Shown: positions 1 through 9,146 of the stretch, one piece after another
How positions within the stretch are numbered: the first letter of the stretch is position 1
Layout of the letters: every line of letters begins with the position of its first letter
DNA from: JBKBIP01 sp046297495
GTDB taxonomy: Bacteria; Planctomycetota; Planctomycetia; Gemmatales; Gemmataceae
Direction: 5' to 3'
NCBI GenBank assembly: GCA_046297495.1
Contig: JBKBIP010000010.1
Coordinates: 106,982 to 170,981 of the forward strand
Length of the DNA: 64,000 nt
The notes under the pieces: model-generated
What the model was told of the DNA's origin: nothing
The model's input: the letters and a program-made list of their open reading frames with translations, nothing else
The model's database searches: none
Translations under genes and position numbers: made by a program

Positions 1-3000
1 GCTTTGACTGAACGTGCCGCTCCCCTTGCGGTGGAAGCTGCGGTCGATGATGGCGAACATGCGGTGGCGGACGTGGCGGTTTTCAGCGCGGCCGATTTCC
101 CGGCCAATCGAGCCATCGGGACCAACTTCAAAGAAGCCGACCGTGACCCAAACCGCGAACACGTTGCTGCGTGTGGTAATGTTGTTGTGAATCTTGGTCA
201 ACAACTCATAACGATGATATTCGTGACCACCGGGGATCTCAAACACGCCGGGCCGCAAGATGGTGGACTCCACGCCATCCGGGGGGCCTAGCCCCTTGAA
301 CGGCCGGTCGCCTGCGAAGGGGTAGCCTTGCGGTGAGCGCGAGGTCAACATGCGCTGGAAGACTTGGCGGGCCGTATTGTCGTCGAAGCGGTTGGCGCCG
401 GGGCGCGGATCACACAAGGCCAGGAAGATTTCCTCGTCCCAGATCGTGTTGATGTTAATTTTCCCGGGCACCAAGTCGTCGAACGATAACACGCGGATGC
501 CGCCGCTCGGCTGCCGGTCCGCCTCCACCGTGAAAAAGTTGCGGTCGTTGGTGTCCATGACGCGCACGAAGGATTCTTCATCGGTCCCGACACCGACCAA
601 CAGGGGATCACCGGGACGAATGCCCCAGAATGTTCCACTGTCGCCACTGCCATCCGTCCGTCCGTTGCCGCTGGGCACTATGCGGTAACGATTGTCGCCA
701 ATTCGCCGCGCGCCTTGAACCCAAGAGTCCGTTTGCGGTTTGTTGTCCGTGAAGGTAAAACTGCGCTGGCCGTGTGCCATATCGCGGCACTGGAACAACT
801 CCAAGACGCGGTAAATGCGGGCGCTGGAGTCGGTCCAGGGAGCTTGGTTGGGATTCCGGGCAGCTCCTTGGACGATTTGGTGCGTCAGCGTGGATGGTTT
901 GTTGGTGGTGACGTGCAGGATTTCCATGACACTGACCGGGGCGCGGTCAAGGTGGACGAACCAGCTGAACGCCTGGGCGGCATTGCTGTTCTGCGCCAAG
1001 AAGGTGTGCTGCACGCCGCTGGCGTTGCCCCCCTGTTGATGGTCCGCTCCATTGGCGCGGATCGGCTCTTCCCGGCCCCAAGAGGCCCGGCCCATGGCGT
1101 CGTTGCGATAGACAGGCACGCGATCCATGTAATCCACGGTGACCCACGGATTGTCATTGGAATCATGAGCGCGGCCGGTATGGGCCAGCTTTTGCAGCAG
1201 GATGGTGAAGAAGGGGGGAACCGGCTGGCCCGGCTCAATCCGGTATTCCATACGGGCACTGACAACCGTAGGGTTCACCATGGTGGTAGGGACCCGTTCG
1301 CTGCCGAGCAAGGCAAAACTTTGTGGGGGAACGATATGGGTGCTGTTCAAGTCGTCCACAATGGCCTCGCGCAAACCGCCGTTGGGATCGCGCTGTTCAT
1401 GGGCCATGCTTTGTCCCATCGCATCTCGGAAGGTGCCGCGGGTGTTGCTACGTTTTTGTAAGTGTTGCACGACATCCTGCTTGCAAAGCACCAACCGATA
1501 GTTGTTCAGATTCTTCGGCGTGATATGCGGATTGTACAATTCCACCCAGACCTTGACAGTCCGGGGTTCCTTGGCGGGGTCGCTGGGGCGTTCATACTCG
1601 GCATAGGCTTCGTTCAGGACGACTTGCGGGAACTCGGCGCCATAGACCGTGCCATGCCCCCAATGGAACACCGAGTTATGCCCATCGTTGTCGCAATAAT
1701 CGACGATGTTGATGGCCAGTTGCGCCAACCAGCGCAAAGCGTCCAGTTGCGGATCGGGCGCTTCTGGATCGGTCGGGGGGGGAATCAGGGCAGGATTCTG
1801 AGCGCCGACCACCACGCGCAGACGGCGGAAAATCTCGGCGGCGATGGCACCTTGGCTGCTCAACCGGCCGGCGCGCGAGCCACCCAGACCACGCAGGTCG
1901 AGCCGGCCGCTTAGACAAACATCGCGCAGCTCACTATTTGGGGCAAAGTCCAGTTGCTGCAACTGCTGCGGGCTGCTCGGTGGTAGCACGGGGCCACCTA
2001 TCGGATAGGGGGCGTCGGGCAGCCACTGGTAGGGTGACGTCGTGTAATCATAGAACATAGGGGGAATGCCAGGGCCGCTACTATCCATGCTATACGTTGT
2101 CACCATGCGCCGCCGCCTGGCCGCGTCGGGGGAGCTGCTGTCGTCGAAGTTGTTCGGCATCAGGCGGAAGATTTCCGAAGTGAGAGCGGGGCTGCCCATG
2201 TCCTTATAGCGCAACAGCGCTTCCATGTTGGAAAACCGGTAACCGAAGCGACCGCTGCGATCATTGCCGCTCAGACGCAGAAAGAAATTAAAGAACAAGG
2301 CATGGTTCCCGTTCGTACCGCCCAGATTGTACAATTCTTCATCTCGGGCATTGTCGTAACCCGGCGGGTAGTTGGAAGTGTAGTAACGCTGGCCGGCCGG
2401 ACCTTGCATGCCGGGAACGGAGGCGTTGCCGTCAAAATCGACGGGTGCGTAAGGGTGTGCCCGGCGCAGGCCGCCGGCCAATCGATCGAACTGGAAGTTA
2501 GCCGGCACGTCGGGACGATTATCGCTGCCATACCGCCCCGTGATGCCGTTGTGGCCGACCAACAGATTGACCCATTCCAGCGTGCCTGGCAAACGGCCGC
2601 CGGGAGCATCCAAAACCCGGCCTGGATTGACTTCCCAACGTCCCCAACCTTGATTGGAAACGTGCTGGTTGCCGGGACCGTGGATATTGCCATGCACGGC
2701 CAAGTTGATGCGATTATCCAGATCGGTGATCAGCGGGGCAAACAGCGCCTTGTAGCGTGTGCCGTCGGGAGCGATCTTGATCGGGAAATTGAGATCCATC
2801 CAGATGCTGTCGTTGTTGACGACCCGATTATTGATCAACGTGCCGGGGCTGTCCAGCAAGTTTTTGACATCCAGACCTGCTTCATCGGGCGGCTCGGCGG
2901 TGCGGGCGCGGAGCTGATTGCCTAACCAGGGGCGATAGAACGACGGGATGAGCACCATGCCATCGCGGGCGCGGACCGCGGCCAAGAACATGTTGTTCTC

Positions 3001-3432
3001 ATCGGGATAGGTATAGGAGGGATTCCACGATTCGTTGCCGGTTTCGGGCGGTTGCGGCTGCCCCGTGAAGTTGATGGCGGTGGCGCCCAGCCCCAGCCGG
3101 CCCGTGCCGCAATAGGCCGGTAGATTCTGGCTGCTGAACATGTTGCGTAGCAAGCCATACCCCCGCATGGCTGAGTCCATGCCCCCGCCTTGCGTATCGT
3201 TACGACAATCGAATATCAATTGATTGAGGAAATAGGACAACAACAGATCCGGGTCCACGTCGCCCCGATCCGGCGCTTCGCCGTCGCGGAAGATGCGGGA
3301 CGCCGCCGCCTCGGATTCCGCGTAGTAGACGAACGTCAGGCCGATGATGGCGAACAGCGTCAGCATGGCCATGACCACGACGAGGATGACGCCTCGGCGT
3401 TGGGACTGTGCTCGGCTATAAGTGCTACGCAT
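1..3432 (-). CDS. Giant GspK-like pseudopilin, 3' end outside window
   Basis: The frame is open from the ATG at 3432 to the left edge, so at least 1,144 residues are present and the C-terminus is missing. The N-terminus has a short basic leader (QRRG) followed by a hydrophobic helix (VILVVVMAMLTLFAIIG) and then YYAESEA, the layout of PilX/GspK-type prepilins. Position +5 after the likely cleavage glycine is Val rather than Glu, as in GspK. The rest is a long soluble domain rich in Asn, Pro and Arg with no motif I recognise. It is the last member of a G-X-H-I-J-K series, and that position supports a GspK-like tip subunit. Canonical GspK has only about 330 residues, so this is at least three times larger. 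The family call is inferred from the N-terminus and gene order. Confidence 0.75.
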   Translation of the reverse strand, partial: MRSTYSRAQSQRRGVILVVVMAMLTLFAIIGLTFVYYAESEAAASRIFRDGEAPDRGDVDPDLLLSYFLNQLIFDCRNDTQGGGMDSAMRGYGLLRNMFSSQNLPAYCGTGRLGLGATAINFTGQPQPPETGNESWNPSYTYPDENNMFLAAVRARDGMVLIPSFYRPWLGNQLRARTAEPPDEAGLDVKNLLDSPGTLINNRVVNNDSIWMDLNFPIKIAPDGTRYKALFAPLITDLDNRINLAVHGNIHGPGNQHVSNQGWGRWEVNPGRVLDAPGGRLPGTLEWVNLLVGHNGITGRYGSDNRPDVPANFQFDRLAGGLRRAHPYAPVDFDGNASVPGMQGPAGQRYYTSNYPPGYDNARDEELYNLGGTNGNHALFFNFFLRLSGNDRSGRFGYRFSNMEALLRYKDMGSPALTSEIFRLMPNNFDDSSSPDAARRRRMVTTYSMDSSGPGIPPMFYDYTTSPYQWLPDAPYPIGGPVLPPSSPQQLQQLDFAPNSELRDVCLSGRLDLRGLGGSRAGRLSSQGAIAAEIFRRLRVVVGAQNPALIPPPTDPEAPDPQLDALRWLAQLAINIVDYCDNDGHNSVFHWGHGTVYGAEFPQVVLNEAYAEYERPSDPAKEPRTVKVWVELYNPHITPKNLNNYRLVLCKQDVVQHLQKRSNTRGTFRDAMGQSMAHEQRDPNGGLREAIVDDLNSTHIVPPQSFALLGSERVPTTMVNPTVVSARMEYRIEPGQPVPPFFTILLQKLAHTGRAHDSNDNPWVTVDYMDRVPVYRNDAMGRASWGREEPIRANGADHQQGGNASGVQHTFLAQNSNAAQAFSWFVHLDRAPVSVMEILHVTTNKPSTLTHQIVQGAARNPNQAPWTDSSARIYRVLELFQCRDMAHGQRSFTFTDNKPQTDSWVQGARRIGDNRYRIVPSGNGRTDGSGDSGTFWGIRPGDPLLVGVGTDEESFVRVMDTNDRNFFTVEADRQPSGGIRVLSFDDLVPGKININTIWDEEIFLALCDPRPGANRFDDNTARQVFQRMLTSRSPQGYPFAGDRPFKGLGPPDGVESTILRPGVFEIPGGHEYHRYELLTKIHNNITTRSNVFAVWVTVGFFEVGPDGSIGREIGRAENRHVRHRMFAIIDRSFHRKGSGTFSQS

Positions 3433-3576
3433 GGTTCAATGCTCCTTTGCCCTTCCCCCTGGGTCCCGTCCGATTTTGATTTACCCTGAGTATCTTGAAC
3501 GTGATGAATAAAAGTACAGTATCTGGCTTTCCGTTTGCTTCCAAGCTCCGTTACTTGGAACGCTCTTGTTCCCCAA

Positions 3577-4587
3577 TCAGAAATCCTCATAGATCGTAAT
3601 CTGCCGCGTTGTTTCGGAACGCACGTCCCAAACACGCAACGAGACACGCAAACCCCGGATGCGATTGGTATTGGTCCGGCTGTCGTAGTTAATATCGCCG
3701 AAATTGATGCCGTCGGTGGTGGCCTTCACATCGAAGGAGATGACATCCGGCATGACTAACGTGGCGGAGTGCGCTTCGGGATTATTCGGATTGAAGGTCC
3801 CGCGCACATTGCGGGCGTCGAAAGCCCGGCGGTTCACATTGGTGGCCATATCCGTGGGATTGTTAAAGGTCACGGTCCCACCTCCCTGGCAGCTGATGTG
3901 GCAATAGTTTTGCCAGCCGCCGCTGATGCCAGTGAGCGTGGTCGTGTCCGGGATGACCAGGTATTGACAGCGCCATAAGCCGTACAACGGCGTGTTGCCG
4001 CGAATGGTGCTTTGGCCATTGGGATGCAGGAAATAAGCGATCTCCCCCCACTGACTGCGGAGCGTGCCGTCCCCCTCGACATAGAATGTATCAAACGGCT
4101 GATTGAAATAGGTGGTGCGCCGCCCCATCAACCCTGGGGCTCGAGCCGAGAAGAAGTCGTGCCGATTGTTGCCACGTAGCTTGACGCTAAAGTGCAATAC
4201 ATCCCCCGTGACACGGACGGACGCGATGCCGTCGCCGTCGCTGCCTTCATTCGTCAAGCCGCCATTGATGAGGCGAATAAAACCCTCGCGAGCCACCCCT
4301 TGCGACAAACCCAAACGGTCGATGGGCCGGGGGTGAGCACCGCTGTTGGCGGGCCAGTATTGGGAATCACCGATGCGGCGTTTGCCCTCCAAGTGATCAG
4401 CGGCGATGTCCCGGCGCAGTACCACAGTGGCCGAGCGCAGCCGTTCCTCCAGGTCGCCAATCGCCTTCATTTGCTGGAAGGTGTCCAAGGCGTTGGCGAA
4501 CGCCCAAGACAAGATAGTCATCATCATGACGATCAGGGCCATCGCCACGATCAATTCCACGAGAGTAAAGCCTTGTCGTCTGCGCAT
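3577..4587 (-). CDS. Prepilin-type N-terminal methylation domain protein, GspJ-like
   Basis: This is a 336-residue protein with the type IV prepilin signal RRRQGFTLVELIVAMAL, including Glu at +5 after the cleavage glycine. A periplasmic domain rich in Asn, Gly and Arg follows. I chose the ATG at 4587 because AAGGAG lies just upstream and it leaves a short leader of about six residues. An in-frame ATG at 4620 would overlap the stop of the preceding gene but give an unusually long leader. Size, the LEERLRSATVVLRRDI segment after the helix and gene order suggest a minor pseudopilin of GspJ type. It would be processed by a PilD-like peptidase, which is not in this window. Confidence 0.85.
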   Translation of the reverse strand: MRRRQGFTLVELIVAMALIVMMMTILSWAFANALDTFQQMKAIGDLEERLRSATVVLRRDIAADHLEGKRRIGDSQYWPANSGAHPRPIDRLGLSQGVAREGFIRLINGGLTNEGSDGDGIASVRVTGDVLHFSVKLRGNNRHDFFSARAPGLMGRRTTYFNQPFDTFYVEGDGTLRSQWGEIAYFLHPNGQSTIRGNTPLYGLWRCQYLVIPDTTTLTGISGGWQNYCHISCQGGGTVTFNNPTDMATNVNRRAFDARNVRGTFNPNNPEAHSATLVMPDVISFDVKATTDGINFGDINYDSRTNTNRIRGLRVSLRVWDVRSETTRQITIYEDF

Positions 4588-4616
4588 GGCTGTCGCTCCT
4601 TGGAGCCAATATCTGG

Positions 4617-5450
4617 TCACGGTTTCCAGTCGGGACCTTTCTCGAATACTTCCACCACCGTATCCATGACCAATATCTGGTTACATGGCGCCCGCAAAGG
4701 TGTTTGGAGGTCGAGGACGGCGCCATTGGCGGATTGGCCGACGACGCGATAGAAAAAGGCGTGAACGGGTCCGTATTGAAGACCACCATCCCGAGTTACG
4801 TCCAGGATCCAAGTTCCGCGGGGAATCTGTCGGCCGCTTAAGCCCGGCACGTTGAGGGAGCGCGGACCGCCGGGGGTGGCCGAGTAAGAAGTTTCGTCGC
4901 TAGGGGTCAGGCCGCCGCGCAAGACGAGCGACCGGCCGCTGTACACCACCACGGTAATATCCACGACTTGCTGATCGTGGAAACGTGGCCGGCGCAGCAT
5001 ATAGGCCCAGGAAAAACTGCCGGTTCGATGCACCGGCGAGCGCGGCACGCCATTGGGACCGAAATTGAGATCGTCTTGCAGGGCGAACAATTCGAGAATT
5101 TGCCGCTGATTGGTGAAACCGGCGTTGACGCGTGGGATCACGCCGCCCAACGGCTGGCCGCTGTAGATGATGCTGCCGATGGGATCGACATACACCGGAC
5201 AGCTCGGCCCGTTGGGTTGAGCGCCCAAAGCACCGAACTGAGCCGCGATCCCCGTGCGGTTGGGCAGGTCGCACATCGAGGCGATGGCGAAGGCATTGCC
5301 GCCGATGTGCCCGGCTCGGTCATCCTTGATCGCCTGGGCCATGCTCAGTGCTCCCATGGGAAACAGCGTCAAGATAGCGACCATGCCCAACGCCATCACG
5401 AACAGGGCCACCAACACTTCTGTCAAGGTCACGGCAGAGCGACGTTTCAT
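4617..5450 (-). CDS. Prepilin-type protein, GspI/PilV-like
   Basis: The 277-residue product starts MKRRSAVTLTEVLVALFV, a class III signal with cleavage before the T-L-T-E motif and Glu at +5. The following helix (MALGMVAILTLFPMGAL) resembles PilV/GspI minor pilins. The remainder is a predicted extracytoplasmic domain without a recognised motif. It sits between the GspH-like and GspJ-like genes, matching the order seen in type II secretion operons. The cleavage residue before the motif is Ala rather than the usual Gly, which some minor pilins tolerate. Confidence 0.82.
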   Translation of the reverse strand: MKRRSAVTLTEVLVALFVMALGMVAILTLFPMGALSMAQAIKDDRAGHIGGNAFAIASMCDLPNRTGIAAQFGALGAQPNGPSCPVYVDPIGSIIYSGQPLGGVIPRVNAGFTNQRQILELFALQDDLNFGPNGVPRSPVHRTGSFSWAYMLRRPRFHDQQVVDITVVVYSGRSLVLRGGLTPSDETSYSATPGGPRSLNVPGLSGRQIPRGTWILDVTRDGGLQYGPVHAFFYRVVGQSANGAVLDLQTPLRAPCNQILVMDTVVEVFEKGPDWKP

Positions 5451-5468
5451 GGCGGTGTCTCCGATCGA

Positions 5469-6257
5469 TTAGAGGCCCGACGACCGAGCGTCCTTGGTGA
5501 AAGCGTATTTGTCCCCACCAGGAGCGGGCGGATGGGCGGCGATAGTCCCCGTGCCGACCTCGATGGCGAGCAAGGTGGGCTGACTGGTGCCGGACATATC
5601 CATCACCCACAGCACGATGCGTTGCTCATTGCCGGCATTGAGCACCTCGCCGGTGGGAGCGAACAGAATTTGCCGGGGGACCGGATTAGGCAAGCATTCC
5701 TCCGTGTCCACGGCGACCATATCCGGCAACTCCCGCAACGCTTCGCCGGTTTCCGGCCGCGCTTGGCGATGGATGCGGAAGAAGGCCCGACTCCGAACGG
5801 GGTGGGGCAACGGCGATGCCAGCGACACGCTATTGCCCCCCACGCCGACAATGCGGCGCGGCACGCCGTAATCAATGTCGATGTAATCCCCTTGCTGTGC
5901 GTGATCACTGACATTGACGCTCAACTGGACAGAATTACCTTGGGCGCTCGTCACCCAGCCATTGCGTCCACCAGAGTACGTATCGGGTTGCTGGATAAAG
6001 CGGAAGCGCGTCAGGTAGCGAGAATCATCCGGCGATTCAAGTAGTTGCAAACCGGTGGCCAACCGGCTTTGCACGGCTTTATTGCGGGCCAACAACAGCC
6101 AACCTTGCAAGTTGCTGGCGCCATTGGCGGCGCGGCGTTCATCCTGCAAATTCGGGAAGAAAGCAATCACGATGCCAGCCAAGATCATGATGATGGCCAT
6201 GACCACGAAGAGTTCGATCAGCGTGAAGGCTCGCCGCTCGCATGTTGGGGTACGCAT
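5469..6257 (-). CDS. Prepilin-type protein, GspH/FimT-like
   Basis: This 262-residue protein begins MRTPTCERRAFTLIELFVV, a prepilin signal with Glu at +5. The helix is followed by NLQGWLLLARNKAVQSRLAT, close to the LARSEAVKR region of GspH/FimT pseudopilins. The ATG at 6257 is preceded by GGAGGAG at good spacing; a longer frame to 6374 would bury the signal and is rejected. The gene lies between an extra pseudopilin and the GspI-like gene. It is probably a minor pseudopilin of a planctomycete secretion or pilus machine in the inner membrane. Confidence 0.85.
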   Translation of the reverse strand: MRTPTCERRAFTLIELFVVMAIIMILAGIVIAFFPNLQDERRAANGASNLQGWLLLARNKAVQSRLATGLQLLESPDDSRYLTRFRFIQQPDTYSGGRNGWVTSAQGNSVQLSVNVSDHAQQGDYIDIDYGVPRRIVGVGGNSVSLASPLPHPVRSRAFFRIHRQARPETGEALRELPDMVAVDTEECLPNPVPRQILFAPTGEVLNAGNEQRIVLWVMDMSGTSQPTLLAIEVGTGTIAAHPPAPGGDKYAFTKDARSSGL

Positions 6258-6312
6258 CAATCGTCTCCTCCGGCGCCATAATCCAGGTGCTTGCTTGCCA
6301 ATGCCGACACAG

Positions 6313-6987
6313 TTATCTGAAATCGCGGCTGTCGATGTTGTCGTAAGTATCCTCTTCCCGGAGCACGCGGCCATCGACGCGGCTCAGGCCCAGCCTACCG
6401 TCAGGGCCGGGCGACACGATCACCGGCTGCATTCCATAGGGGCTGCTGGGATCGACGGCGCGCACCAGGGACACGGGATTGCCCCAGCCGTCGATGACCA
6501 TGCGGACCATACGCGCGCCATCGAGGTCCTTTAAAGCCGCCGCCCCCAGGGCGATGTCGGCGTTGAATTCCTGGCCGTCACGGGCGCGCCCCAGAATCAA
6601 ATAAAGGCAGATCGCGGAATCGGCCCCATCGACGGGGGGCGGCTGCACGCCCGCCACATGAGGGCCATAACGTGCTTGCGCCTCGCTGAGGGAGATCGGA
6701 AACTCCTCCCGCAGCGCGGTCCGCACGTATTGATCGCGACTGATGTTGCCGGACAAGCGATCGCGTTTGGCTTGGTCGATGGCGGCTGTCCATTGACGAT
6801 CAACGGCCTGTTGTAGCTTGCGGACCAGCAGCTCGGTGTTGCGACGCGGCTGTTCGGACAGCACGCGCAACGAGGCCGCCGCCGTCAGCGCCATTAGTAT
6901 GGCAATAATGGCGATGACGATGAGCAATTCCAAGAGGGTAAAGCCTGACCGTCCTCGGACCGTCCCGCGCGGGCTGTGGCTTATCAT
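6313..6987 (-). CDS. Prepilin-type protein, additional pseudopilin
   Basis: This 224-residue protein has the signal RGRSGFTLLELLIVIAIIAI with Glu at +5. The mature part starts with a charged helix (LLVRKLQQAVDRQWTAAIDQ) and ends with a region containing GWGNPV and SPGPDGRLG, similar to the C-terminal loop of major pseudopilins. It therefore looks like a second GspG-type or otherwise extra pseudopilin between G and H. Two further ATGs lie upstream (6996, 6993), but AGGAGG at 7002-6997 is optimally spaced only for the ATG at 6987. Its separate role is unknown. Confidence 0.82.
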   Translation of the reverse strand: MISHSPRGTVRGRSGFTLLELLIVIAIIAILMALTAAASLRVLSEQPRRNTELLVRKLQQAVDRQWTAAIDQAKRDRLSGNISRDQYVRTALREEFPISLSEAQARYGPHVAGVQPPPVDGADSAICLYLILGRARDGQEFNADIALGAAALKDLDGARMVRMVIDGWGNPVSLVRAVDPSSPYGMQPVIVSPGPDGRLGLSRVDGRVLREEDTYDNIDSRDFR

Positions 6988-7003
6988 AGTCATCATCCTC
7001 CTG

Positions 7004-7756
7004 TTAATTGCCGGGGACCCCCAGCCGGGCTTCGTGGAAGTTGCTCAAATCGTCGCGGCCAGCGGCGCCGACATTGGGCGCTGAAGGATTGTACACGCCG
7101 CCGGGACCGAATTGGCCATTTTCACCGGCGGAAATAATCTGGAACGATCGCTCGTTGAAGAACGCGCCGGCCGGCGAGCGATACGGCGATACGCCGTTGA
7201 TGGCGCCGACGTTGTAACCATCTCCCAAGCCCACGCCGAAATACAGATAAGGTTGACCGCCGTGACCATCGCGGTACTGGAATTGGCCGGCGGAACCCAC
7301 CAGCCGGTCCGGACGAAATTCATAAAACGGCGGTATATTGGGACTGCCGGACAAGGGCGCGGTAGGGTTGTTGCTGAAGCCCAGGCACCGGCCGCTGCCG
7401 CTGGAACCGCTCTGCATGCCACCCAGAAACAACACCAACACCTGCCCACCGCTCAACGAAGTTCCCGGTAGGTTCTGGGCGCGCGGCCAGACACGGCGGC
7501 AATAGGGATTGTTGGGACTTAACGACACCTGACTGGGCGGAAACGGCGGATTGCCGAAGTGGGCGCGAAACGCCGCCATGGCGTCGGCCATTTGGGCGAT
7601 CTCCGCTTTGGTGCGGACGTCCCCCACCACCTTCAGGGCGCGAAGGACGGCCGGCACCGAAATGGTCACGAGAATGGCAATGATGACCAACACGATCAAC
7701 AACTCGATGAGCGTGAAACCGGCACGGGCTGGAGGCCGAGACTTGGTGATGTTCAT
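7004..7756 (-). CDS. Major pseudopilin, GspG-like
   Basis: The product has 250 residues with the signal RAGFTLIELLIVLVIIAILV and Glu at +5. After the helix comes LKVVGDVRTKAEIAQMADAM, the amphipathic segment typical of GspG. Near the C-terminus, FQIISAGENGQFGPGG matches the calcium-loop region of major pseudopilins. The ATG at 7756 is preceded by AAGGA; longer starts would give an unlikely leader. It lies directly downstream of the GspF-like gene, as in standard type II secretion operons. It would form the body of the periplasmic pseudopilus. At 250 residues it is longer than the usual 140-150. Confidence 0.88.
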   Translation of the reverse strand: MNITKSRPPARAGFTLIELLIVLVIIAILVTISVPAVLRALKVVGDVRTKAEIAQMADAMAAFRAHFGNPPFPPSQVSLSPNNPYCRRVWPRAQNLPGTSLSGGQVLVLFLGGMQSGSSGSGRCLGFSNNPTAPLSGSPNIPPFYEFRPDRLVGSAGQFQYRDGHGGQPYLYFGVGLGDGYNVGAINGVSPYRSPAGAFFNERSFQIISAGENGQFGPGGVYNPSAPNVGAAGRDDLSNFHEARLGVPGN

Positions 7757-7843
7757 GTTTCTGATCCTTGAGTTGTCCCTTTCGGTCACAATGAGCGGTG
7801 ACGCCATCCTCTGCCCCATACCTGAAATGAGGAGAGGCACGGA

Positions 7844-9100
7844 TTATTTGCCACTCATGCCTTCCAGCAGCTTGACGAGCGGCAGGAACAGCGCGATAAC
7901 GATGCCGCCGATGATGAAGCCCAGCACGACGATCATGATAGGCTCCAACATGCTGATCAGCCCTTTGACTAGCGTATCGACTTCCTCGTCGTAAAAGTCA
8001 GCAATCTTGTAGAGCATGGTGTCGAGGTCACCAGTCTCCTCGCCGACGTCGATCATGTTGACGACCATTTCATCGACCAGTCGGCTTTGCCGCAGCGGCT
8101 CGGCGATGCTTTCCCCTTCCTTGATCGAGTCATGCACGCGCTGGAAACAGCGCTCGAAGACCATGTTGGTGCAGGTTTCCCGAACGATCTGGAGGGATTC
8201 CAGGATGGGGACGCCGGAACCGACCAGCGTTCCCAAGGTGCGCATGGTGCGAGCCACCGTTGTCTTTTCGATGAGCTTGCCAATCAGAGGTATCCACAGT
8301 TTGAGCCGATCCACGGCATAGGCACCGGCTTTCGACAGGCGAATCAGCTTGACCATCAGCCACAGTAATAAGGGGATCAGCGGCACGAAGTACCAGTAGG
8401 TCATGAACCAATCCGAGATGGAAATGAGCGTCTCGGTGGCCCACGGGAGCTTCATCTTGAAGTCCTTGAAGATTTTCTTGAACTTCGGGATGATGGCCAG
8501 CATGATGAACATGACGATGGCCACGGCCACCAGAATGACCACGGTGGGATAAACCATGGCGCCGATGATCTTGCGCTTGAGGCTTTGGGCCTTCTCCTTG
8601 AAGTCGGCCAAGCGGCGGAGGATCACTTCCAGGGCGCCCCCCGCCTCGCCGGCCTTGACCATGTTGACATACAGTCGGTCAAAGCATTTGGGATGCTTGG
8701 CGAAGGCCTCGCTCAAGGTGCTGCCCGATTCGACGTCATCGACCACGTCGATGAGGGCGTTTTTGAGGACGCCCGGCTTCATCTGTTTTTCGAGGATCTT
8801 CAGGCTGCGCAAGACGGGTAAGCCGGCGTCCTGCAAGGTGGAGAACTGGCGCGTGAAGGTACACAGCGCCTTGCCCGACACGCCGCCGATGGCGATGACC
8901 TGTCCTTTTTTGCGCTTGCCGCCGCCGGTTTTGGCGCCGCGTTTGCGCCCCTTCTTGCCAGCGCCGACCTCGGCGATTTTGGTCACGAAGAAGCCCATTT
9001 GCTTGATTTTCAGCTGAGCTTCTTCCTCGTTAAGGGCTTCGAGGGAGTCCTTCACTTCGCTCCCTGTGGAATCCATCGCTTCGAATTTGTAGGTTGGCAT
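7844..9100 (-). CDS. Type II secretion/type IV pilus inner-membrane protein, GspF/PilC family
   Basis: This 418-residue polytopic protein has two repeated GspF domains (roughly 80-205 and 285-410). The first contains FTRQFSTLQDAGLPVLRSL and the second TMRTLGTLVGSGVPILESL, the duplicated signature of the family. Three hydrophobic segments are visible near residues 180, 235 and 390. The start MPTYKFEAMD at 9100 has GGAGAG upstream and matches the usual N-terminus; a longer frame to 9136 is not needed. A basic stretch (KKGRKRGAKTGGGKRKKG) near residues 55-75 is unusual. The protein would be the platform connecting the cytoplasmic ATPase to pseudopilin assembly. Neighbours are the E-like ATPase upstream and the major pseudopilin downstream. 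Confidence 0.95.
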   Translation of the reverse strand: MPTYKFEAMDSTGSEVKDSLEALNEEEAQLKIKQMGFFVTKIAEVGAGKKGRKRGAKTGGGKRKKGQVIAIGGVSGKALCTFTRQFSTLQDAGLPVLRSLKILEKQMKPGVLKNALIDVVDDVESGSTLSEAFAKHPKCFDRLYVNMVKAGEAGGALEVILRRLADFKEKAQSLKRKIIGAMVYPTVVILVAVAIVMFIMLAIIPKFKKIFKDFKMKLPWATETLISISDWFMTYWYFVPLIPLLLWLMVKLIRLSKAGAYAVDRLKLWIPLIGKLIEKTTVARTMRTLGTLVGSGVPILESLQIVRETCTNMVFERCFQRVHDSIKEGESIAEPLRQSRLVDEMVVNMIDVGEETGDLDTMLYKIADFYDEEVDTLVKGLISMLEPIMIVVLGFIIGGIVIALFLPLVKLLEGMSGK

Positions 9101-9146
9101 GGCGGCCACTCTCCGGGAGAAAGACACTGGTATCAAGCGTCGCTAA

